Shown here one piece after another: positions 35,225 through 48,935 of a DNA stretch of 64,000 nt (position 1 is the stretch's first letter; each line of letters begins with the position of its first letter). This stretch comes from Caenorhabditis elegans (lineage: Eukaryota; Nematoda; Chromadorea; Rhabditida; Rhabditidae). The notes under the pieces were generated by a model. The model was not told the DNA's origin. It worked only from the letters and a program-made list of their open reading frames with translations, and made no database searches. The translations under genes and the position numbers were made by a program. The stretch covers positions 13,516,001-13,580,000 of the forward strand of contig NC_003281.10 in assembly GCF_000002985.6 (NCBI RefSeq), given 5' to 3'.

Positions 35225-38200
35225 TCACATGTAGGCATGATTATGGTGGTATCCGTTGGGTTCTCCCTTCGGAACATACGGAGGAAGAGGTTCCGGTGAC
35301 AATCCATTTGCCCGTTTTGACCGCCGTCCGAGAATCGGGTCACAGAGTCCGAGCTGCAAAAAAATGTGTTTTTTGTTAAAATTTCCGATATAAAACAATA
35401 TCGTTGCGAGACCCTAAAATATATTTTGAAATTATAAAAAAAAGTACCGAAAACGAGAGAAATAGGAATCCGAGAAGCAGCATAATTGCTCCAATGATCA
35501 TCATAACATCACACGATGTATAGGCAATTGACTCAGTTTCGTAGAGTTGTGATCGTATCTGTTCCAGTGAATCATCGTCGATTTCAGATGTCTCGTGAAG
35601 TATCAGCACAGGAATCAACGCGGATTTCATCTTTTTCAAGTTTACTCTGAAAGAATTTGCGTATCAGTGGGGTGCGGCAAATCTCAAAATTTGCAGAGCT
35701 CGGCAAATTCGGCAAATTTGCCGTGCTCAACAAAAGTAAAAATTGATGTTTTTGGAGCATCAAAACTATTGAATTCTTAACACACGTCTGGTTTCTGAAT
35801 AATTTCTGTGTAGTGTATCTGCTTAAACATCAACATAGCCCAATATTGTGTCATTTTACGAATTTTTTGGGGACAAAATCAGTATCCCCGTTCTGTAGCG
35901 ATTTTTGAAATGCGTTAGACTTTCTCGTGTACTAGAAACTTAAAAATAGTTTAAATAAACACTTTTTTTAATTTCAAAAATTGTTTTGAAGTGTTGAGTA
36001 TTAGTAAAAGAACTAAAAATTGCCTTTTTATTTAATGTTTTCACACTTCAAAAATCAAATTTGCACTGAAATATTGAATTTTGGGATTTTTCTGGCAATC
36101 GAGAAAACAAACGTTTTAGCTTGAATTCTTGTGTTTTTTGTTTCGCTGAAAACACAACACTGAAAAATTAAAAAAAAAACTTACGGGAATGTGAGATTCT
36201 TTCCCTTCCACATTTCAATATTTACTTGGGAAACACGACGAGCGTAGAGAACTGCTCCAACTCTCTGAAAAATATTAAAGGTTTCATGAAAATTTAAATA
36301 ATGTGCGAGAATTCTGATTTAAATTTAAAATATTTTTTCTTTGATTTATTAAACAGCTTCTAATTATAATCATTCTAAAATTTTTAATTCAGAGATTTTC
36401 AGAACATTTTTCGGTTTTTAGTATTAAAAAATAAAACTAAGTTAAAAAAAATTCCGATTGACAATATGATTTCAAAATTCGATAGACATTTTTTTGAAAT
36501 TTATAAACAAAAAGAAAAAACCCTTTCGTTTCTAATTTTTCAGATGAAAAAATTCCCGACGCATACCGGCTCAATATCGACAACAATAGAGTCGCGAATC
36601 TCATCAGTCTCATTAAGTCCTTTGACACTTCCACGAACTTCAGACGGTGCAAAAAGGAAATTCGGCAGCGAAATCGTGATCGGCGGCTGACTTTGTTGAC
36701 ATTTTGATATCTCTAAAAGTCCTTTCGGCATGCAATTTGAGCTGTCATTTTGTGACTCATAAAACTGCTTTTCTGACGGATTACAGAATCCTTGGTTTCC
36801 AGGATGTGTCACATCGAACACCTCGGGCGGTACCACGAATCGATAGGCCTTCAAGCCTCGGTACTCCACCTCCTCCTTGAATTCCAGCCAAATCGAACGG
36901 CAAAGTTCTGCCACGTAGACATAAAGCTTCTCATGCTTCGAGAGGAATGGATGGAACAAGGAACCATCTGTCCCTTTAATCTTTAACGATTCGTCGGTAC
37001 TCCACCAAGTCTCATCAAGGATCGGAGATTCATCATAGCTTAGGATCTTTCCGAGATCATCCGGGTTACGGGTACCATCGTCAATCTCGTAGACCTTGCT
37101 CCCGGTGCCATTAGCCTTAAAGAAGAGCCCGATGCGTTCGGGAACATCCAAAATCGCTTCGCACACGAAATTCATGAAAGGGATCTCGCACACCTTGTCG
37201 AGAAATGGATCCTTGTAGCCTTCGAAAAGAAGCTCCTCGACTTCGACTTCAAGAAAGGCGGTTTGGGAGAGAAGAGTTGTCGCTGCGGCTTTCATTCCTT
37301 CTGTTGAGGCTGCTTCTACGAATTTCTGCAAAAATAATTGGAAATTAAGATTTAAAAAAATTTAAATTTTGAATTTTGAAAATCTTTAGACAGATTTTAG
37401 AAATCCGTGTTCCCGCTAAAAATTTTTATTTCAAAAATGTGAGTATTCCACAATTTAAACCCATACTTTTAATGATTTTCGGATTTTTTCCATGAACATT
37501 TTCAAACAAAGCAAAATTTTATTCCATACTTTCCTCTTATGTTCTCACAAATAAATGTTTTTTTTTTAATTTTATAATTTTTAAAAATTTATTTCGTAAT
37601 TCAGGGATGGGCAAACGATTTTTTCCGGCAAATCGGTACATTGCCGGAATTGAAAATTTCCCGCAAATCAGCCAATTGCCGGAATTTAAAATTTCCGGCA
37701 AATTGGCAAATTGCCGGAATTTAAAATTTCCGGCAAATCAGCAAATTGCCGGAATTGAATATTTCCGACAAATCGGTAATTTGCCGAACAGCAATTGCCG
37801 TCCACCCCTGATTCACATTTACAATTTATTTTAACAAGTTTTACCTGATAAATCATATTTGGCACCCAAATGCGATTTCCGAGAATACACGTCTGACACG
37901 ATTCCTGTTCATTGAAATTATAAGTGAAAAACCGTCGATACTTGACAGTTCCATTTTCGGCCGACACAACTCGATTCTCCATTTTCTTGTCAAAAACATA
38001 TGGACCGGAGCCCGTCACCTCGGGAATTGCTCCGTTCATGAATTCGTCGGGGTTTTTGGTCGAGTAGACGTACATGTTGAAACGAATCTTATATTCCGGC
38101 ATTGCCCACTTTTCCCACATTATTGATCCATTCACGAGGCGGGAGTTCTGAAAAGATATTTTTTAAAGCTTTTTAATTCAAACTTTTACTATGTTACATT

Positions 38201-39286
38201 TCCATTCTTGTTAAACAATCACTAAGTTTAGATATTTTTTAAATTGTGCCTTTTACGCGATTAATTCGTTATGCTAGTTCAAACTAGATACATTTTCTCC
38301 AGGGGTTTCAATTAGTTCACTTCAATTATGACGTTATTTTTGAATTAGGTGAATGCAGAGAATCGGTAGTTTGGTACTTTGATCAGTAGGTGGTACCCAA
38401 AAAGTCTAATCAGATCAATCACGTGAATGATGTGAGAACAATATTCGATGGATTTTGTGATGGTAAAACATGAATTATAAAACCAGTACAACCAGCTCTA
38501 AAAATTGTAAAAATGTTATTTCAATTTGCTCTAAATCTTTAAAATAAAAAATGCTTATATGTGGTGCGTACATAAATATTTTAAAAAAATTTATTAACTC
38601 AAAGGAAAAAATTTTAATGGGTAATTTATAAGTTGATACCATGTACTATAGCGTTTTTTCTTGACTTTCGAGAACTTTTTTTTAATGAAAAACCGAATTA
38701 GCTATAGTTTTCTTTATTTAACCAATACATAATTTACAAAATTAATTTGAAAAAAAAAATTAAATAGCTCAACTTTAGGTTTCAAAAAAGTTGTTCTGAC
38801 TTTATATGAAATTCCAAAATTTTTGTGCAAGGGTTTATTATGTATCTGAGAAGTATCACTAGGTTTAAATTTTTTGAAAATCTTGAAACTTAAAATTGAT
38901 TTTTAATTTTTCTGACTGAAATGCCCATAGTTGGAATTTTTTAAAATTCTGATTCCAAATATTACCTCTTCAATACTGCTTTTAACCACTTTCGGCACCA
39001 CTACGGTATGTGTGATAAGACTTCCGAAGAGCAAAAAGGAGCCAAGTCCGATTAATACGGCAGAAATGACTAACTGACAACATGACATCCGCCGCATCCG
39101 ACCAGATGAGTATTTTGAAGCGATTGGCGACGATGATGACGCGCCGTTCGACGAATTATTGCCTAGAAGAAACGTTTTCAAAAAAGGGTAATTTTCTAAA
39201 TGTTCTTTAGTTTTGTGTTAATAAAAATTTCAATACAAGTTTTATAAATATCAATTATTCCGAAAAAAAAACTCACTGGAAGGCAT
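35225..39286 (-). CDS. scav-2: CD36/SCARB-family scavenger receptor
   Basis: Seven coding exons on the minus strand, 39286-39277, 39162-38966, 38147-37845, 37325-36567, 36264-36185, 35646-35448 and 35353-35225, total 1677 nt and 558 residues. The topology is that of CD36: a short Ser-rich cytosolic N-tail, TM1 at about 32-53, a large lumenal/extracellular loop and TM2 at about 494-516, then a cytosolic tail. Family features include MWEKWAMPEYKIRFNMYVYS, NPDEFMNGAIPEVTGSGPYVF and DIEPRVGAVLYARRVSQVNI, with many cysteines and N-glycosylation sites in the loop. Such receptors bind lipids, lipoproteins or other ligands. The first coding exon is only 10 nt (MPS plus one base), preceded by a likely 5' UTR exon. 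The symbol rests on recalled gene order. Confidence 0.85.
35668..35732 (-). repeat. CGGCAAATTTGCCG repeat copy in a scav-2 intron
   Basis: GGGGTGCGGCAAATC, then GCAGAGCTCGGCAAATTCGG and CAAATTTGCCGTGCTC. The GGGGTG end is at the left, so the copy is inverted relative to those ending CACCCC. Confidence 0.6.
37605..37812 (+). repeat. TTGCCGGAATT tandem-type repeat in a scav-2 intron
   Basis: Five or so imperfect units of ATTGCCGGAATTTAAAATTT then CCGGCAAATC, ending GCAATTGCCGTCCACCCCTG. It belongs to the same CACCCCTG-ended group as 49741-49884 and 53118-53190. Confidence 0.65.
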
Positions 39287-42200
39287 GAATAAAGCTTCTG
39301 TTCTCTGTCCCGCTTTTGTTTTTGTTCGTTAATTCTGAAAATTGGTAGAATTGCGTTTTTGTGTACATTTTATAAGCGTCATAATAATAAAAAGTAGATA
39401 CCAAATAATCAGGGCAAAATTACAACGTTTTCAGTCACTTTTAAAAATTGCTCTCTGAAAAAAGCTCACAAAAATTTTAAAATATTTGCAGAAAATGCTT
39501 TGAATTACAAGCTGGCCAAAAAAAATTACCAATATTTAAATTTTATTTCGATTTCCAGGGTTTTTATTACGTTTAAACCTTTTATTGTTAGTGATTATAG
39601 TCCAAATTGGCCAAAATTTATAATTGAACATTCCAAAAAATTTAGATTTTTAAATATTTTCAGTCAAAATTTTGATAAGTTGCCAAAATTTCTGAAAAAT
39701 TGGGATTTAAGCTGTAGGGTCGAGATCATACAGCTTTCAAATACAAAGTTTGGAAATTGTAGAAAAAACAATTGTTTTGGTCGAGGTCCAAAATTATGGC
39801 AATTTTAGATGTCGGCCAAAATATAATGTTTTTTTTCTACTTAAAAAAATATTTTAATCATAAGTCCCTACATTATAGGTGTTATAGGTGGAGTGTTTTA
39901 TTCAGATTTCGATCAAGTTTGACTATTATGATTATAGAAAATTTTGTTAAATTTTTTTAAAATTCAAAGTCCCTGTCATAACCTAAAGACGTATAACGAA
40001 ATAAGAAATAGTTACTGCAAGAACAACACACACACATAAAGATGTCAATGCTGAAAATGGTGGCTGGAGGCTGAAACAGGTTGTGTGACAAAAGACAGGT
40101 AGGGGTTAAATAATTCCGCCTATCGAATCGAAAAATTGAAAGAAAAAATGGAAATGAAGAAGAAAGAAAGTTCAGTATTCTGATCAATCACTTAAGGAAT
40201 CGGCGAGACGCAGAAAGTTAGAGAGAATCATCACACTTTTTTTGGGTAACAAATGACATGATATAATTGATCATTTTGGGATTTTTCTTCCAAATCGAGA
40301 ACTGAGTTGAAAGAAATGGGCGAAAATGTGTTTACCACGTCATTTGATCGAAAATGCAATTTCTCTATCAAATTGAAATTGATGAGATTCCAGAAGAAAT
40401 CTGAATTGGGAGAACGGAAATAGATGTTTTTGAAGGAAGACATTTGAATTTGGGATTTTTTAAATGAACGTTTTTAGGTTAGTTGATGGGGTTTATGAAA
40501 AAATCGAATAATGACTTACAATTTTATAGGAATGTTGATGTAAATCATTATTGCGACTTTAACAAACAAAAAAACTATTTTTAAAATTAGAAAAAAAAAT
40601 TATTCATTTAATATCGCAAAACGTATGTATTTATAAAACATTTTTTTATGATGTTTGTTTTTTCCTAGAAACTGATGCCCAATGTGAATTTTCTATTTTT
40701 TTTGTTCAAAATTTTAAATTTTAATTTTCATAATAACTATTTAAACAAATATTGTAGTGAAAGTTACCGAAATTTTAAAAATCACGATCTCTCCCGAATT
40801 TTACATTCCCCCTAAAACCAGAATAAATCCTTTTTTAAAACTTTTTTTTAAAACAAAAATAGATATTTGTAAGATGAATAAAAATTGAAATTTTAAAAAA
40901 CTATTTTTCTCGTAGCTTTGCACGAGGAATATACCAATGTTCTCTAAGAGATCACAAAGGGATCACCATGTACCATGGTTTTTTTCTGCAGAAGAACAGA
41001 GGATCAAATAAGACCTATCATTAGATGATAGAAGAAAAATCAGCGATCAAATTGACACGACCAGAAAAACAATTTCAATTTTGAAAAATATACACCCATT
41101 TTGGGTTGAACATTGTACATTCGCAGGAGGTAAACACTTCAAGAAATGACGATATCTTGTTTTATGTCTTTAAATAGATCGCAATACATTTTTTAAACTA
41201 AGGGAATTTATGTAAAATCCAGAAAATTGTCTAAAATTAATGTTGAATTGTTACATTTTGTTATATCGTTTTTTGACAAAATTTAATACTTCCCCATAAT
41301 TGTTTCTAATTTTTCTGATTGTGAGGAAAAATTTCAACATTTTGGGCTATTTCAATTAATGTAAAGCAAGTTGAAATATTTCTGAATTTCCCAAAAAAAG
41401 TTCTCAAACAAAAGTCACCTGATGTTCTAAAAATAAGAAAACTAGGCAGTTAAAAACTCTTAGAAGAAAAATAGTCTGGACGGAGGTTATAAGAGGGGAC
41501 AGTAGGATTAATCACTAATCGCACCTGGAATTCTTCTTTTTTTGGAGAGAAACAATGTGAATAGGGGAGTAAACAAGGTCGAACACAAAAAGGCTTCTCA
41601 AATTGTCAGGGAAATTTTTTGTTTAGTTTCGTTGACTAAAAATGACCCGAAACGACCGAATTTTGAAATGTATTTTTGGCAGATCGAAACTTTAGAATAA
41701 TGCCAAAATTAGCAAAAAAATGTCACTGCAGTCGAACATTTTTATTTTATTAAATTATCATTCTTAGTTTTCTTTTGCCTTTTTTCAAAGTTTTGAATCG
41801 AAATAAAAGATTTCTCAGATACAATAATTTGAAGCAAAAACTCTACCCTCACTTTAAAGAAATTTGAAAAATTATGCATTTTTGTAGAATTTTCCATGTT
41901 TTTTAAAAACTAAAAATCGATAATGCTAAGAATCATAAGATAGATCGGAAAAAGTATCTTAGATCACTGAACCCATCAAAATAAAAAGAGGTCGGAAATG
42001 AAATGAGACGAACACGTATGAGCGATGAAAAGAAGGCACTACTGACTACAACTTGTTCATTTCTAACAATTATTAGTTTTCGGGATTCGCAGTGTCCTTG
42101 GCCTTTCAAGAATTTGAATATATTGGAGTAGGAAGTTCTTGTTGGCAACTACTGGGTAATTAGCCACTTAAATGTACTTGTGAGGTCAGAAGCTTGAACC

Positions 42201-45200
42201 ACTTGAGTATGGTAATTAATATTGGGGTTGTAACAAGTTTTTCAGCTGGGAAACTGTCAAAATGTCAGAATTTTGGGTAATTTTTGTAGATTTTTCAAAT
42301 ATTTTTCTAAAAAACTCTAAATTTTCTCTAAAATTACTAAAAACTCTTTAAAAAAATATATTTAAAACACAAAAATAATAATTTTTTGGAAAATTGAAAA
42401 AAAAACCTAGAAAAGAACGTTTTGCGAAAAAAAAATGACAGGAAATTTTGAAATCTTTCTTTCAAAAAACTTAGTTCTGGAAGTTAATAGTTGTTGTTTC
42501 ATTGAATTTTGAAAGATTTATCAAAAAAGTAAAGCCTTTGAAACATGATAATTTTAAAAAAATTAGCGTGATGAAAAAATGTTAAAAACTAAACACATCT
42601 CCAACCAGGTAACAAATTTTTAAGAAAAAAAACTAGTTTTTTCTTCCGTCTCTCAAACTCCAGGCAGACCACCACTGCGGCATTAAGATACCAATCTAAC
42701 TAATTTTTGTTCGAAATTGTAGAAAATAGGACTATATGATATGTTAGATCGATTACTGTTTTATGGGGTGAGTGATTTATTAATTGCATTTTAAATTGTG
42801 GAAGGAGTGATTATGTTAACGGGACTGGGAATTTGAATGGAAATGTGAGCTTTTGAAAATATAGGAAATTTCGGAAAAAGTACTTTACTGAAACCTTATA
42901 GAATGGAAATTATTCTTGAACATTTGCTTGTAACTAGAATATATAGTGAGCCAAATTTTTAAATACTTAACATATTTGCGGAGAAAACAAAGAAACAAAG
43001 TGCCGTCTCTACTTTTTTCGAGAAAAAAAAACTTAATATTAGTGTTTTGGCAGTTGTGCATCAAACAGAAAGTTCCAACTCAGTCAAGGGTAAATCTATA
43101 CGATAAAATCTCTACTGTTTTCAGACGTTACAGACAATAACTGATCATATGATACCGAAAAAGTTCAAATAGGTGAGTGTGTGTAACATTCTACCAAAAT
43201 AAATAATTCACATTTAACATAATTTTTTCATTTATATAAGCCATACAGGCAATATTTTAAACCATTTAATAAATTGGTCTACATCTACTTTCACGAATAA
43301 GAGAATTCGCCAAATGTTGACGTCATTTGAATTAGTTATATAACTACAGTTCGGGTTTAAAAAATTGAAAAAGAATGAAAAATCTACCAAAATAATGGTT
43401 TTTTTAGTATTGGATTTACCATTTCTTCACGACAAAAAATATTTGTGGTATTTTTTAAAATAAAAGTAAGTCACAAAAACCGTGTGAAAGTGCGACAGAA
43501 ACTAATGCGCGAACCCCTCCTCGCTAAAAGATCAACGCCTCCAGGAAAGAATCAGAGCGGTAAGTTAGTCGTAGTTACCACTACTAAAATTAGACGTGAA
43601 GTGGTGGTTGAGGAAATGGGATGGAAGGAATAAGTTCAAGGTTTTAAAATTTGTGCTTTGATCAGAACAATTTTTTAAATGCTTTGAAGTCTTAACAAAA
43701 CTTTAGAAAAATCCGAAAAATCCACCATTTCTCATGTAGGCAACAATGTGGATAAAATAATATGACTAGAAAAATTTATAAAATTAAAAATATAATTCGA
43801 AATTTAGTATACTTTCAGGTGCGGCAAAAATTAAAATTGACAGGTCACTTTAAAAATCACTAAAAACCCAAAAAGTATGTAAACCCTACTTCGAAAAGTT
43901 GTTATGAAAACGTTTTTTTGAGTTTTGAGTTTTCGCTCAAAATCTCAAAAATCAATGCAAAAGCCACCAAAAGAAGTTCCAAAAGCCTCCCGTTAGCCTA
44001 GAACACTGATTTTCTGCACTTCTCTAGCGACCTCCTATTCTATTTCATTCTCATTCGTTTCTATTTCGTAAATTCTGTGTTTTTGAAGTATTCAGCATTA
44101 TACATATCGAGAACCAGCTTTTTTGGCAGTGTATGGATGATTCACTTGAAATTGTATACATCAAGCAAGGCATACATAGTAGTATTAGCTTTAGCGAACT
44201 CGTTTTTTTATTTTACTGTTCAACTGACATCAGATTTGCCCAGTCAATGGCAAAAAGTCAGAAATGGACGTTGGGTTTGTGTTGTTGCCAACGCCATTTG
44301 GAAAGGAATGTTTTTATGGGCATTCTGTGAAATTGTATGCAAATTAGGCGCGGATACGGTTCGCCGTCGTTGTCACAGGAAATTTATGGCCGTATATAAA
44401 TTTTGCTAGGTTAGATTAGTGATGGAATAGATGAATGATACGGGGGAAAATACTTTGATTATTTTGTTTCTAGTTAGAGATGCTCAATGCTCAATACATG
44501 AATTAACAATCGTTTTCCAGAAAATTCTAAGAAATTTAAGGGTGGAGTACCGAAAATTAATCGATTTTAATAGAAAAATTTAATGAAATTCAGAAAACTC
44601 GACAAGAACTCTGTTTTCTTTGCACTCTTGACAACAATGTTTAAGAAAACACAAAAACTTCGCGGCCTAATTTCAATAAAAACACAAGAAACAAGTGTCT
44701 CCATTTTCTTTTTCGACTGTGTCATGGCAAAATTCATTTTTCTCTCTAAAGTCATGTCGCCGATCATGTTCAAGGTTTTTCGGTTTAAATGACATCATTT
44801 TTAATTGAAAGTGTAGCTTTCTGTGGAAAAAAGTACATAATTGACTCATTTTTCAAAAAAATATATTTAAAAAAAAACTAAAATATGAGGTAGAAAATGA
44901 GGAAGCCGTGCGCAACGCGGGGAGAAAATAGCGAAAGTATTCGGAATCGGGTCATGATTCGGAAGAGAGAATATCCCAAGGATTTTCTCTGTTTTCTCTA
45001 CGTTTCGTGGCTATATTCTCTCGATTTTACGGTTTTTGCCGGCCTATTTACTGTAATACTTCGGATTTAGCACGGAATTCTCTAATATCTGAATAAAATT
45101 GGGGCTTTTCTTGGAAATTTTACAAAAATTACGGCAAACATTTAAAAGTTAACAAGTTAAACTCAGAATGACTTGTTAAATCATCAATAATGCCTCGAAA

Positions 45201-45923
45201 ACAAATTCTCAAGTTCGACAAAGAGGAAAACTACTCGGAAATGCAGATGCTATCTATTTTAAACAGCAAAACGGTTATAAAACAACGAAAAGTACATATT
45301 TTCACAATAAAATAGAGAAATCATAGAAAAATGAATGAAAATCGAAGAAAATGGAGAAACAAAGCCTGAAAAGGTTTAAAAAAATAAATGTCTTGCTCGC
45401 AAATAAAGTTCGCGACGAGACCTGATTTGTAACTTTGAGCGATGCGCCTTTAAAGTGTACTGTAGTCATTAATGTTATGAAATGCAATACAATTGGTATT
45501 ATTTATTTTGAAAGTGATATAGAATTAAAATTTTTAATTAATTAAAAAAAATACCAATTGAACTTAAAAGACCCTAGAAAATTTTAAAAAACCCGCTAAA
45601 ATGCTTTCGTGAAAAAACCTGTGCTGAAATAGAGAATACAGAAATTTTTTGATCGTGTCGAGACCTGATACCGTATTAAACGAATTTTTAGTCAGAAATT
45701 GAAAAAAAAACGCTTCACGTTGCAAGAGTAGGTGAACATGTTTATTGTAATAAAAGGATATTCAGAATTTACACTTTTTGGCATATGTGAATTGAAATAG
45801 TAAACTTTAAGAAGAGTGTTATATCACGAAAATTAAAAAGAGAAACATACATAGCTTGTTTTTCGGAAAGCATAAATACAATGAAAAAAATATCTACTAT
45901 TCGCCAAAAAAATATTTAAAATT
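39287..45923. other. 6.6 kb mostly non-coding spacer
   Basis: No supported multi-exon gene. It begins with the 5' UTR and promoter of scav-2. One GAGACGCAG motif sits at 40205. The plus-strand open frames at 43445-43633 and 44077-44409 are the least AT-rich parts and are the only coding candidates. The region is otherwise AT-rich with scattered repeat fragments. Confidence 0.5.
44077..44409 (+). CDS. 110-codon open frame, doubtful
   Basis: An ATG-initiated single-exon frame with two hydrophobic stretches (AYIVVLALANSFFYFTV; ANAIWKGMFLWAFCEIVCKL) and a basic Cys/Arg end (RRRCHRKFM). I recognise no family, no splice acceptor or poly(A) signal is obvious, and it stands alone in a spacer. It could be chance. 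Confidence 0.25.
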   Translation: MFLKYSALYISRTSFFGSVWMIHLKLYTSSKAYIVVLALANSFFYFTVQLTSDLPSQWQKVRNGRWVCVVANAIWKGMFLWAFCEIVCKLGADTVRRRCHRKFMAVYKFC

Positions 45924-47036
45924 TTATCTCATTATGAGCTTTTTCAGTCCATTTTTCTCCAAGATGTAGAAACAGACTCTCTTTTCATTATCCCGCGTCA
46001 GAATAACGTTACCCTTCGCATCAATCACATGAGGTAACTTGCTAAGAACCGCCTTAGGGGACTTGATCGGAGTCATCAAAGAAGTCAAATTCTCATTTGT
46101 TTCCATTTTCATCCAACTCAAAATGAACGTGCTTAGCTCCTCGTCAGTGAAATCAGTGTCGTTTGCGATGATATCAGTGCACTCCAGCTTCATAAGTTGC
46201 TTGATGCTAATCCATTTTGTTTGAGAGCTCAAGAAGTACTTGGCGCGGACTGGGATGTCGTAAGGAAATATTTCAGCGGTATCCAAGTGGAACTCGACGC
46301 TATCGGTGATATTGACAGTTTGGAGTAAATAGAGCAAATCTTCATTTACCACATTGCTCCCGAAAATGTTAACGTCTGGAATGTCCTTTCTAATTTTGGC
46401 AAGCCAATCGATGATTTCTCGGTTTTGCTGGGGAAAGGCGTCCAGTGAGAAGTTGATCGTATGAATTGGAAAGTCTAGTACATTAGTTACGTTCTCCGTC
46501 CACTTCTTTAGTCCTTCAATCTTATCTTCTGAATACATACGCGTAGTGTAAACCTTGAGAAATTCAATGACTCGCATCTCTCCAGGAGTTGGCGGAGCAT
46601 TCACGGTAGATTGGATCTGGTACTCCCAACAACGGTCTAGACCCTTCACACGAACACGTGGCTCAGAACAGATATCGACTGCGATTTCATAGCATTGACA
46701 GTGGTTATTCTTTGTGTATGAATGGGCGGAAGTTAGGTGCTCCGGGGATTTTAAGGCATAGTCCATCCTGGAAATGTTTATATTGGTTTTGTTTGATTTA
46801 TTCGTTTGACTTTTAAAAATCTCGGTTAGTCGATTTCTGAAGATCAAACAACTTGGAAAACAAAAACAATCCAACGACAGGGTGTAACACATTTACTATT
46901 GGAAATTTAGAAAATTTAGTTTTAAAAACACTTACATTTCAAAAGGGTTCTTGGCAGCCAAGGTATCCTTTTCAGTTGGCGGACCATAGTACTTGGTATA
47001 GAAGATCTCAGATCCTCTCACTTCGCGGTAGTACAT
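45924..47036 (-). CDS. F-box-associated (FBA_2-like) domain protein without an F-box
   Basis: Two exons on the minus strand, 47036-46936 and 46767-45924, join in frame (GAA AT|G ATG) and encode 314 residues. From about residue 80 the protein resembles the large C. elegans FBA_2/sdz-33 group, with alternating Leu/Ile-rich strands (WTENVTNVLDFPIHTINFSL, TKWISIKQLMKLECTDIIA, SWMKMETNENLTSLM). Those proteins normally begin with an F-box and act as substrate adaptors for SCF ubiquitin ligases. Here the first 65 residues (MYYREVRGSEIFYTKYYGPP, then NPFEMMDYALKSPEHL) are not an F-box and I do not recognise them. The start is the first ATG after a TTACAG acceptor. It lies 447 nt downstream of aldo-1. 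Family call is by pattern only. Confidence 0.65.
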
Positions 47037-47357
47037 TGCAATGGACAAATGAATGGCTGTAATGCGTTGCGAATAGTGTGCAACTGGTTAGATATCGATC
47101 TGAAAATGTGCATCGCACCTGCCCAAGGTTAAACGGCTCCACTGGGAAATTGTTCTCTCGCACTTACACTAGGCACCTTCTGTTCTCAACAATTGAGCAG
47201 ACACATAAACCTACAAGGAATAGTGAGTAGTAGAAGACATCTTGACGTCATCACTATGAATGCATCGCGACGAGCCATCGCTCAATTGTCTGTCTGCTTG
47301 AATCAAATGTTCCAAAGATACATCTCTCTTTAATTGTGCATTCGTATCTACCAAAGA

Positions 47358-47363
47358 TTTATT
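47358..47363 (-). promoter_or_regulatory. poly(A) signal of aldo-1
   Basis: AATAAA on the minus strand, about 120 nt past the aldo-1 stop codon. Confidence 0.6.
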
Positions 47364-47482
47364 AAATCCGAAGAGACTTAGAGAAGCAAATAATGACAAT
47401 TAAAGGGGTATACAGACACATAATTCTACGTGCGTTGAATAGTTTTAAAAAATGAGAAAAAAGAGATCCTGAGCGTGGCCAT

Positions 47483-48919
47483 TTAATAAGAATGATTGGC
47501 GACGAAGAGGGATTGGGAAGCGGCTGCGTCAGCTGAAGCATCCCCGGTGTATTTTCCGACAGAGGCAAGGGAGTTGACCTGAGCACGATGGAGCAGGACT
47601 TCTTGGGCGGCTGCGATGTTCTCGTCCTTTCCGGCCCACTTGGCGAGACAGGAGGCTTGAAGAGCACGTCCATAGGAGAATGTGAGGGCCCATGGCTTCT
47701 TTCCGCTCACTTGATTGATGGCGTTCAAGTTCAATGTGGCATCCTCTTCGGATTGTCCACCGGAGAGGAAGACGACTCCTGGAACGGCGGATGGGACTCC
47801 GCGTTGGAGGGCGGTGACGGTGGCGAGTCCGATATCGGCATTCGATGGCTTCTCGCCGGTGAATGATTGTCCGGAGGTGACCATGTTTGGCTTGAGGAGG
47901 GTTCCCTCGAGGAAGACGTGATGCTCGTTGAGAGCGTGGTACACATATGAGAGCACGGTCTCGGTGATCTTCTGTCCGCGAGCCAAGCAGTGTTCACCGT
48001 CTGGGAGGATCTGAAATGATAACTAATTAGAGTGCCAATTATATTTTTTTTACAAAAAAAAAACTGCTGCGAGACCCAAGTAACGGACGTGGCATTAACT
48101 TGGGTTTTGCATCGAATATTAAAATTTTCTGTGAAAACCGTTCTAAGTATTACATTCAAGCCGATCTACGACTACATCCCCCCAAAAGGAACTTAGGTGG
48201 GTAGGTACCAGTGCTGTGCGACTCTCGGCTCTCGACTCTCGGTAATTACCTCTGGCTCAACAATTGGTACAAGTCCATTTTGTTGGCAAATTGAAGCATA
48301 GCGAGCCAAGTTGGAGGCAATTTCCTTAAGAGCAGTCACTGATGGAGTCGTAGATGAGATCTTGTGCACGCATCTCCACTTGGCGAACTGTGCTCCGTCT
48401 TTCTTGTATTGAGCGCAACGAGCATTCAAGTCATCCAATCCCTGAGTGGTTCCCTCTCCGATGGTTCCGGCCATTGGGACGACACCCTTGTCAACCTTGA
48501 TTCCTGGAATGATTCCTTGCTCCTGGAGAAGAGCAGTGAATGGCTTTCCGTCGTCGGTCTTTTGGTAGAATGTCTCGTGGAACATGATGACTCCCGAGAT
48601 GTACTTGTTGAGGTCGGCTCCGGCGGTAAACAGAAGTTGACGATACTTGCGGCGGTTCTCCTCGGTGTTCTCGAGTCCGATGCTGTTAAGACGCTTGTCC
48701 ATGGATCCGGTGGACTCATCGGCGGCTGCAAATTCGAATTTCAGGGAGATTGGAGAGATTAGAGATTAGATTTGTAACACACAAAATGCCAAATTTTGTT
48801 TCCCAAATTTAATATCGTTACTTACCGAGAATTCCCTTTCCTGGGGTGACGATGGCGTTGGCGATGGAGCGGAGTTCGTCCTCCTGGGCCTTGGTCAAGA
48901 ATTGCGAGTAAGAAGCCAT
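47483..48919 (-). CDS. aldo-1: fructose-bisphosphate aldolase, class I
   Basis: Three exons on the minus strand, 48919-48826, 48725-48250 and 48010-47483, encode 365 residues, the full class I length. The enzyme cleaves fructose-1,6-bisphosphate to dihydroxyacetone phosphate and glyceraldehyde-3-phosphate in glycolysis, and the reverse in gluconeogenesis. The Schiff-base lysine lies in [13 protein letters not shown] (K230 here, 229 in rabbit numbering). The second active-site lysine is in FAKWRCVHK (K147). [11 protein letters not shown] and the C-terminal tyrosine (ANHSY) are present. Codons are strongly biased to GC-ending forms, as in highly expressed worm genes. The start follows a TTTTCAG acceptor by about 17 nt, likely the trans-splice site. 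C. elegans has two aldolases; aldo-1 is chosen from recalled locus neighbours. Confidence 0.93.
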
Positions 48920-48935
48920 TTTAGAAAATGAAGTT

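Noticed and set aside
43445..43633. 62-codon frame in the scav-2 upstream spacer
   Set aside because: Isolated, basic, with an internal GGTAAGTTAG donor-like site but no partner exon that I could find.
47588..48762. Plus-strand frames opposite aldo-1
   Set aside because: Antisense shadows caused by the strong codon bias of the aldolase exons.
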